Source of the DNA: Spirogloea muscicola
Taxonomy: Eukaryota > Streptophyta > Zygnematophyceae > Spirogloeales > Spirogloeaceae
Direction of reading: 5' to 3'
DNA length: 15,675 nt
NCBI GenBank assembly: GCA_009602725.1
Contig: WELB01000126.1
Coordinates: 145,577 to 161,251, forward strand
A program made the position numbers and the translations under genes. The notes beneath the pieces are model-generated. The model saw only the letters and a program-made list of their open reading frames with translations, searched no databases and was not told the origin of the DNA. Of this stretch, positions 9,827 through 15,675 are shown in pieces (positions within the stretch are counted from its first letter, which is position 1; each line of letters opens with the position of its first letter).

Positions 9827-12333
9827 CTAAGCACCTGAACTATCTCCATCCAGATTCTTATATTGACTCACTTCCAGTCCATCAGAGACCTCATCCCTGT
9901 ACTCCAAGGAGGATTGTGAATATTCACTGACATAATTGCCACTGCTGCGCACATACTGTAGATAACTCGCCAACTTGTCTTTGCATACACCTGTAGAAGA
10001 AGGGGACAGTCTTGGAAAGGCTTGTTGCATATGGCAATACAGGTATTGTCCACGTTCTACAAGCTACTGATGATGAGTGAGCATTTCCAATGACAAGAAG
10101 GCACTGTGCACAATGCAGCGAAGCTTCGCATCAGCCTCAGTAGGTGATACTCTTGAAATTGCTCAAGCAGAGACACACCAGCAGCTGCAACTTCACTCAG
10201 CAATGCTACTGAGCTGGGTGAGCACACCTGCATTGTCAGCAACCACTGTGGCTCCATCTGACAGGAGGGGCTCAGCAGCTCTTAAGTAGTCTAGGTACTC
10301 AGAAGGCTTGCCATCCAGGAAAAGAAAGTCGATCTTACGCTGCAGTCTCGGAACCTTCTGGATAGCATCTCCCCATCTCACGTCAATCTTACTGCTGAAC
10401 TTGGCCTGCCAAACAAACCTGTGCACTCTCCCAGTTCAGCTTGAGAGAGTAAAATGCAACACTCACATGCCGTGCAACTTTAGCCACAGCGCTGGTTCCC
10501 ATCATCATACCCAATACATACGAAGGCATATCAGACCTCTTTGCCACAAGATGCCAACTGAAGTCCTTCTCAAATGAGATGATGCTGCAGCCAGCTGGCA
10601 TAGCCTGGGCCATTTTGATGGCCGAGTAACCCGTGAAGGACCCGACCTGCGTTTCAGAATGTGCACCTAAGAGAGAGAAATAGGATGCCTTTGATCAATT
10701 TTCTGACTACATGAGCATGTGTTTGAAGTCCTTACCTCGACGATCAGTGAGGGGGCACGCTGGTGCACAAGGTCCTGAAGAAGGGCTCCCTTCTGTCACT
10801 CCCAGACCAGAAAAGAGCAACCTGACATGATCAGCTCCAAGAGATTGTACAACCTTGTCGAGGAGGGTTGCAGCTGCAACTCCAGGAACTGTATGCTAGC
10901 TTCAGACCTTTGGGGATTGCTCCAGCCTCAGACCTTGGGTCCTATCTGAGGAAGGAACTCCTGCTGGCCCCAGCGATCGAGGCGCCGAATGATCCACTCA
11001 TCATCCACCGGCTTGAGCTTTGACATCTTTTCTCCACGAGCATTCACAAAGACTTCCCTGCAGTCCTCTCAGCATGCAGCGGCTGTTGAGCGAGCTCAGG
11101 TAACTGCACCAGACAACCGATCCTGAAGCTGTGGCATTGCATGGCAGGAGTATACCTGTCCCCTTTCTTGATCTGGGACTCTCGGATTTGCTGCCTCTGC
11201 TCCACCCTCTTCTCAGCCTGAGCAAGCATCACCATGTAGCTGCTACAATGTGGCGTTAGCAAGAAGGCATGATGAACATGGTTGTTTTGCTGCACGCTAA
11301 GGACAGGCTCCAACTACAGTGAAGAGCGTGAAGCACGGACGTCCTTGCAAGGACAGCCCAAAGGGCTATTGCATGCAGGCTCCTTGTCCAAACGCTCACA
11401 TTGGCCAGCGAGTAGATATGACAGTGGGGGAGGAATGGAGCTGCGGCATGCCTGTGCGCCTTCCCACACAAATAGGCTGATGAAAAGAATAATGCCCAGC
11501 AAGTTGATACCCACATTGTTGGAGTCGCCAGCTGCCACCTGTGCACAACCAGCAGCCACGGCCTTGCAGCTGGTCAGGGCTCTGCGGTCGAACGAAATGA
11601 CCATCACTTGCGACCATCTCTTGCCGACGTCATTTTTTGATGACCATTAACGTCCACGGAGGAAGTGCCGCGCCCAGGTCAAGTGCTTGACATTGGCGAA
11701 GGAGCAAGATCATGAATCTCAAGGAATGTGGAGATTGGATCTGCTTGATGCCGCAGCCCACCGCTGTAGAGCTACCAGCTTCATTCCTCACGAATGCGGG
11801 AACGACGAAGAAGAACGTGGACGCAGTACTACAGCAACTGGTGCACAAACACCATCAGGCATGGTGCATGTGCATCTGCTAGGGAATGGGGGGTGCCACA
11901 GTCTGGAGGGCATGCAGTGGCCGTCACATCAACGCACCTCCAAGCCAGGATCAGCCAGAAGCTTGCTCAGAGAGATGACGAAGCCCACAGTGCACGACAC
12001 GGCGCCGAACCCGAAGTAGAGCCTGCGCACGCGTGCAGAGCAGCATGCACCCCTTGGAGGCTGCTCTCGCAGTCTTGCGATAACAGGTGTTACCAAAGGA
12101 CAGCGCTGGTGATCGCCGGTCAGAAGCAAGGCAAGAGCAACTGAGTGTATAGGAGGCTGTGCTGGGGACCTCCGCAGCGGCCGAGGCGCCAGGTAGTCGA
12201 AGAAGTTGCGCGCGTCCTTGAGCTCGTCCTCCATCCTCCGTCTGCGCTCGCGTTCCTCCTCGCTCGGGGCCGCCCTGCCTGGCCGTGCAGCGGGCGGGCT
12301 CGTTCTACCTGCACCATCGCCACAGGTCCGCAT
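9827..12333 (-). CDS. Membrane-anchored COMT-like SAM-dependent O-methyltransferase
   Basis: The proposed nine-exon model is 12333-12170, 12022-11938, 11538-11468, 11239-11156, 11057-10934, 10792-10736, 10646-10537, 10418-10228 and 9990-9827, giving about 349 residues. The catalytic domain (about 150-349) follows catechol O-methyltransferase: SLIVEVGSFTGYSAIKMAQ (SAM motif I), FEKD (Glu221), FLFLDGKPSEYL (Asp267, metal ligand), VVADNAG (Asp293, Asn294) and SLEYRDEVSDGLE. Such enzymes transfer a methyl group from SAM to a hydroxyl, often of a catechol; the substrate here is unknown. Two hydrophobic segments, about 56-77 (LYFGFGAVSCTVGFVISL) and 93-112 (GINLLGIILFISLFVYMVML), precede a charged linker and suggest membrane anchoring. 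An optional 37-base exon (11828-11792) could replace or extend the third exon's start. Several donors are weak (GTCTGA twice, GTCCCC, GTGGGA). The start at 12333 is uncertain; ATG 12234 is an alternative. The catalytic half is secure, the N-terminus tentative. Confidence 0.8.
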
Positions 12334-12770
12334 GACCGTCTCAGTGGCAAGGAAGCTCAAAAGCACGACAGGCTTCGGGAGGCCCGCAGGGCAAGCGGCA
12401 CACCACCTGCGGGTGCAGCTCGGCGCTGTGGCGGCGGCGGCGGAGCGCCATCGCCGTCCGCCCTAGGCCCGTCGCCGGCTCGACGGGCCGCGCTCGTCCA
12501 CTGCCTGGCCGGCTTGGCCCCCGACGAGCGCCTGCCGCAGCTGCCGCCGNGGTTGTGACGGCGGCCATGGCGCCGCGAGGCCCGCCGCGGCGACGCGCTG
12601 CGGGAGCGCCTGGCTAGCTGCAGGTGCGGAGGGGGCATGGACGACGCTGACGCGGCACCGAGATGGGGACACGGTGACGCTGACGCCGCCGCGTGTGCGG
12701 GCCCCGCGGGGCCGGGGCCGGCCCCTGAGTCCGCGAGAGACGGCGTGTGCTGTGGAGAAGGGAAAGGCGC
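12334..12770. other. GC-rich upstream flank of the methyltransferase, with one ambiguous base
   Basis: This segment probably contains the methyltransferase promoter. It has CGG/GCC runs and one undetermined base (N) at 12550. On the plus strand, about 12470-12622 reads like coding sequence (ALVHCLAGLAPDERLPQLPP, then WRREARRGDALRERLA) but with a stop right after the N, so a sequencing indel there could hide an exon. I recognise no family and do not call a gene. Confidence 0.4.
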
Positions 12771-13092
12771 GCGGGGCGCATGAAATGAAAAGGGAGGCCA
12801 ATTCAAGCCAATACACAGTTCAAGCAGAGGCGAGTGCAGACTAAACAAGGCTACATAATACAGAGACCTAAAGTAAGGTGCCTAAGGTGACATTAGTACC
12901 CACGGGAGAGCACAAACAAATCGGACAAGCTAACTTGGGGAGCTGGAGCGCCGCCACGAAAGCCGGAGGCCTGACTTAGAGCGCGCCCTGCACGTTGATG
13001 AAGAGCCAATGCTTGCGAGCGCAGCAAACAAAGCGAGAGCCGCATTCTATAATATGCAATTTAGGCCTGTGGAATTCTGGAGTGGCCCAAGC
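12771..13092 (-). repeat. Retrotransposon 3' untranslated segment, minus-strand copy
   Basis: This is the complement of the plus-strand segment at 5569-5882, with scattered substitutions and small indels (for example ACTTTAGG inserted near 12872). It lies directly downstream of the nuclease frame, which shows that the repeat is the element's 3' tail rather than an independent family. Confidence 0.9.
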
Positions 13093-13460
13093 TGGCCCGC
13101 CCCCCCGACTTTTACGACGCGCATCAACCAGCCGGGCCAGATGCTGGAGGACCATTTCGCGCCGAAGCCGCCATAGTTATCCATAGCACACGGGCAAAGA
13201 TGGTCCCCTCGGGGATGGTCCTGGTAGTGCCGCTCCTTCTTGCGCTCCGCGCTGGACGTGGCCCAGCCAGACACGGTTGACGCGGGTGCGCCAGCCTTGT
13301 ATGCGTCGATCAGTACCACGTCCAGGAGCAGACGAGGCCCACCGCCCCGGGGGGTGGCGACCACGTCCAGACGCCGCACGTATGGCTTGCCGCGCCTGAA
13401 GGAGATTGGCATGGTGCCGGACACCTCCATCGCCGGATGATACCCCGCCTCTCGCAAAAT
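13047..13460 (-). pseudogene. Restriction-like endonuclease domain in a shifted frame
   Basis: After about 13455 the element continues in a different frame from the reverse transcriptase: REAGYHPAMEV, then KPYVRRLDVVATPRGGG, LLLDVVLIDAYKAG and SSAERKKERHYQDHP. The pattern D-X14-D followed by K-X3-Y matches the PD-X12-14-D...K-Y signature of R2-type restriction-like nucleases, but the proline before the first aspartate is leucine here. The frame runs on past the expected end into the 3' segment, and the C-terminal region is degraded compared with the plus-strand remnant. It was presumably joined to the reverse transcriptase in the ancestral element. Confidence 0.65.
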
Positions 13461-15178
13461 TCCAAATGGCAATGCGCTCACCCTCCTCAGCACACCTCAG
13501 CATGTGCGCAGCTAGGGCGAGCTTGTCATCGGCAATGTGGCCACACTCGCACTGGCGGATGCCAGCCAAGCAAGGGGGGGGGAGGCCGAGGTGGTGATGG
13601 AGCGCGGTACGAAACAGGTTGTCTGAGAGCCGAAGGGACTCGTATATCGGCAGAGCATTTAAACACTCCGACGCGCCTGGGGAGCTGATGGAGAGGAGCC
13701 GGGTGAGGCCACGTCCATCGTCCTTGAGCAGTCCCTGCAAGTCAGAGGCGGCCTGCACGTCCGCAGCGTGAGAGTAAAGGCCCTGCGCTTTCCTGTCAGA
13801 ACAGCGTGCCCATGCCGCAAAATCTGCATGACCCTCTGCAAGCGTTGGTAAGCAGCGCGAGAGGTCACGTAGTGCTGCGATTAGAGAAAGCTGGAAGGGC
13901 AGGTTCCCTGTTGCAACACCCGCTTTGGCGGGTGCTAAAACAGCCTGGCCCCTCAGGATGAAGCGACTGGAGATGGTGGAGGCCACTTGGGCCCAGCAAC
14001 CCAGGTGAGCTGCTTGGGACAGGCGAGCCAATGGACGGCACCCAAGGCCGCCTTTACTGGTGGGTAGAGTACACTGTAGGATGGCCGCCGGCGTGGCGGA
14101 TAGGTCGGGATGGTCCACCAGGCCATGAAGAGCCTGTTGGAGTCTGGAGTCCACGATAGAGTAGATGCAGTTTAGTGCAGTGGTGGGGGGCACAGTCCGC
14201 AACAGGTAAGTGGGACGCTGGGCCACACACCGGGTGAGGATGGCCACCGCAAGCTGCGCGTCCTGTAGGGAGGGGAGGGCCGGGAGGGTCCGGAGATGGT
14301 TCTCAAGGGTGGACTCCACAACTTGCTCCACATGCGCAGCAGCCCCCAACGGGGCTCCAAGCACCACCATGCCGAGTGGTGGGGTCTGGCACCCGGCCGG
14401 CAGCTTGCTGGAGGGAGGGATGCCGGCAGGAGACCAGGCTGAACACTTCTCGGGCCGGATGCTGAGGCCGAGGCTGTGAAGCTCGCGCTCCAACGTGCTG
14501 TAAGCGCTGGTGACTTCAGTTGGGGGTCCCACCAGGGTGGTGTCGTCGGCGTAGCTTGGGATTAGCACGGCAGGGTGGGCCTTCGCCGTATTACGCAGCG
14601 CATGAAGGTGTGCCAATGCAAAGAGGAACCCGTCCAAAGGGTCTCCCTGCCGGGTGCCTGTGCTGGATTGCAAGACCACCTGTGACGTGCCCGCTCCCCA
14701 GAGCAGTCGGGAGGCTGCTCCGTAGGAACACCGGAAGAAAGGGATGAGGGAGGGAAAATGCGTGCGCAGCTCCTCGGCGATGACACCTCTGTCAACACTG
14801 TTAAAGGCATTCTTCACGTCCACAGATAGAGCCATCCAATCGGGATTGCAGTCTAGGGCAACACGTAGACCATGAACCAATGTCTCCGCGCCCGCAGACA
14901 GCCCTGCGCCAAAGTGGTGTGGAGAGAAGTGGAGCTGCGCCGCCTCTCTGTTCTGCTGGAATAGGGTTTTCGAAACCAGTCGGGTAAGGACCTCGCCCAT
15001 CGCAATTGGTCGGACGCCTCCGGTGGGCTTGGAGAGAGCGAGCAGGGTGCTGCTGGTGAGTGCCGCCCGGGCCTTGGGTGGGAGGAGGCCGCGCGCAACC
15101 GCTTGGCACACTTTGTGCAGCAGACTGAAGTCACCCGCCTCGTCGTCGAGCCAGAGCTCTCGAAGGTGTTCAAAGGAG
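13450..15178 (-). pseudogene. Reverse transcriptase domain of the non-LTR element (5' truncated)
   Basis: The open frame spans 15339-13177, but only about 15174-13455 is element coding sequence; the first 55 codons are translated repeat. Motifs in order, counting from codon 1 at 15339: SKPTGGVRPIAMGEVL (103-118), motif A SVDVKNAFNSVDR with Asp174, motif B STGTRQGDPLDGF (226-238), catalytic YADD at 263-266, motif D GLSIRPEKC (291-299) and motif E VVLGAPLG (325-332). The RT active-site aspartates are all present. A Cys/His motif, CECGHIADDKLALAAHMLRC, lies near 13492-13555 before the frame is lost. The N-terminal zinc fingers of a complete protein are missing. The enzyme copies element RNA into DNA at the target site in intact relatives. 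Confidence 0.88.
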
Positions 15179-15179
15179 G

Positions 15180-15515
15180 AGGAGAAGAAAAGAAAGTGCT
15201 TGCCCGTAGAGAAGAGGGGCTGGCAAAGGCCAGCCCTAAAAGGAATGGACAATGTCCAAAGCCAAAGAAACAGAAGTGGCACTTCCAACGGGGGCAAGGG
15301 CTGTGAAAAGCCAGCCCGAAAAAGGTTCGAAGGGGCCAAATGATGGAGGGGCCTAAAAAGCGCTAAGCAGCTACTGAAGATGCTATGTCAGAACGGGGGA
15401 GGATGGACCACTCAGTGGAGTGGTCCATCAACTCAGTAGGGCAAGCGCGGCCAGATTAAGTGGTGGCTGGGAGAGGCCAGCCCAAAAGAATGGACAAGGT
15501 CTGAAGGAGTCGGAG
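15180..15515 (-). repeat. Hairpin-bearing repeat cluster (right copy)
   Basis: This segment matches, in inverse orientation, parts of 4816-5350 and 6003-6125. It has an eight-base perfect stem GGGCTGGC/GCCAGCCC (15217-15224 with 15229-15236), a shorter one at 15465-15482, and a degenerate one around 15297-15316. Tails of the type GAATGGACAATGTC or GAATGGACAAGGTC follow two of them. It abuts the truncated 5' end of the reverse transcriptase at about 15178. Confidence 0.75.
15402..15429. repeat. Perfect 12-bp palindromic stem-loop
   Basis: GATGGACCACTC at 15402-15413 and its exact complement GAGTGGTCCATC at 15418-15429 flank the four-base loop AGTG. The related sequence near 6026-6035 has only one arm (GAGTGGTCCATC). 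It may be a terminal structure of the repeat family or a fold-back created by a small inverted duplication. Confidence 0.85.
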
Positions 15516-15675
15516 TGCTAAGGACTGAGACAGCAGTAAGCGAACTCTCAGTAACCTCTCGTCAGTAGATGCAAATCTGAGTAGCTAGCAGGCGGAAAGA
15601 CGTCGCCCTGACGGAAGCCGGAGGCCGCCGCCAGAGCGCGGCCTGCGCGCAAGTGGACCGCAAAAGCTAGGGACC
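15516..15675. other. Right edge of window, unassigned repeat-like sequence
   Basis: No coding frame is apparent. A stretch near 15605-15645 (GAAGCCGGAGGCC, then AGAGCGCGGCCTGC) resembles about 12958-12993 inside the retrotransposon 3' segment, hinting at a further fragment of that family running off the window. Confidence 0.35.

Larger units (their letters stand above)
12771..15178 (-). mobile_element. Damaged non-LTR retrotransposon with C-terminal restriction-like endonuclease
   Basis: The element is read from right to left. It has a reverse transcriptase, a Cys/His motif, a frameshifted restriction-like nuclease and a 3' untranslated segment (13092-12771) that matches the plus-strand copy at 5569-5882. 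The 5' part of the element (N-terminal zinc-finger region) is absent: homology starts abruptly at about 15178 next to hairpin repeats. No LTRs are present. The arrangement RT, then Cys/His motif, then nuclease is that of RLE-type non-LTR elements. I cannot place the clade. It is probably immobile on its own. Confidence 0.85.

Noticed and set aside
10434-10536. Reading the methyltransferase exon straight through past VAKR (SDMPSYVLGMMMG and on)
   Set aside because: This inserts about 18 residues not expected in the fold. Using the GTCTGA donor at 10536 and the CACAG acceptor at 10419 gives VAKRFVWQAKFSSKIDV, which matches family length and restores the expected helix.
15180-15339. The first 55 codons of the reverse transcriptase frame as a signal peptide or N-terminal domain
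   Set aside because: This stretch is the dispersed hairpin repeat read in a fortuitously open frame; the same DNA occurs without RT near 5050-5155.

Overview
This window is nuclear DNA of an intron-rich, GC-rich eukaryote, most likely a green alga or another member of the green-plant lineage. The support is indirect. The COX19 N-terminus (MSAGGAFGG) and the start of the formaldehyde dehydrogenase (GQVITCK) look plant-like. Introns are short (about 90-400 bases), with GT...AG ends and many TGCAG acceptors. A non-LTR retrotransposon with a C-terminal restriction-like nuclease is present. I cannot name the genus.

Layout, left to right. A (CT)n microsatellite precedes a three-exon COX19 gene (200-805, +), which encodes a copper/COX assembly factor of the mitochondrial intermembrane space. 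About 1.6 kb follow without a recognisable gene. A complete seven-exon S-formylglutathione hydrolase gene lies on the minus strand (4661 down to 2426). Repeats and a retrotransposon remnant fill roughly 4816-6190. Next comes a tandemly duplicated promoter/5' leader (about 6209-6909) carrying four CACGTG boxes. It leads into a complete six-exon glutathione-dependent formaldehyde dehydrogenase (class III ADH / GSNO reductase) gene (6910-8941, +). After about 0.9 kb without a gene, a COMT-like O-methyltransferase gene with predicted N-terminal membrane segments lies on the minus strand (12333 down to 9827). The right end is a damaged non-LTR retrotransposon on the minus strand (about 15178 to 12771), bordered upstream by hairpin-bearing repeats that run to the window edge.

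How the genes work together. Formaldehyde dehydrogenase oxidises S-hydroxymethylglutathione to S-formylglutathione, and S-formylglutathione hydrolase releases formate and glutathione. The two successive enzymes of glutathione-dependent formaldehyde detoxification are therefore encoded side by side and head to head. The bacterial frmA/frmB genes are a known operon parallel. The shared upstream region appears to have been split by mobile-element material, while the dehydrogenase side has duplicated its promoter together with its start codon. COX19 and the methyltransferase have no evident link to the pathway.

All exon boundaries were placed by eye from homology, reading frame and GT/AG sites. 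They are strongest for COX19, the hydrolase and the dehydrogenase, good for the catalytic half of the methyltransferase, and tentative for its N-terminus.
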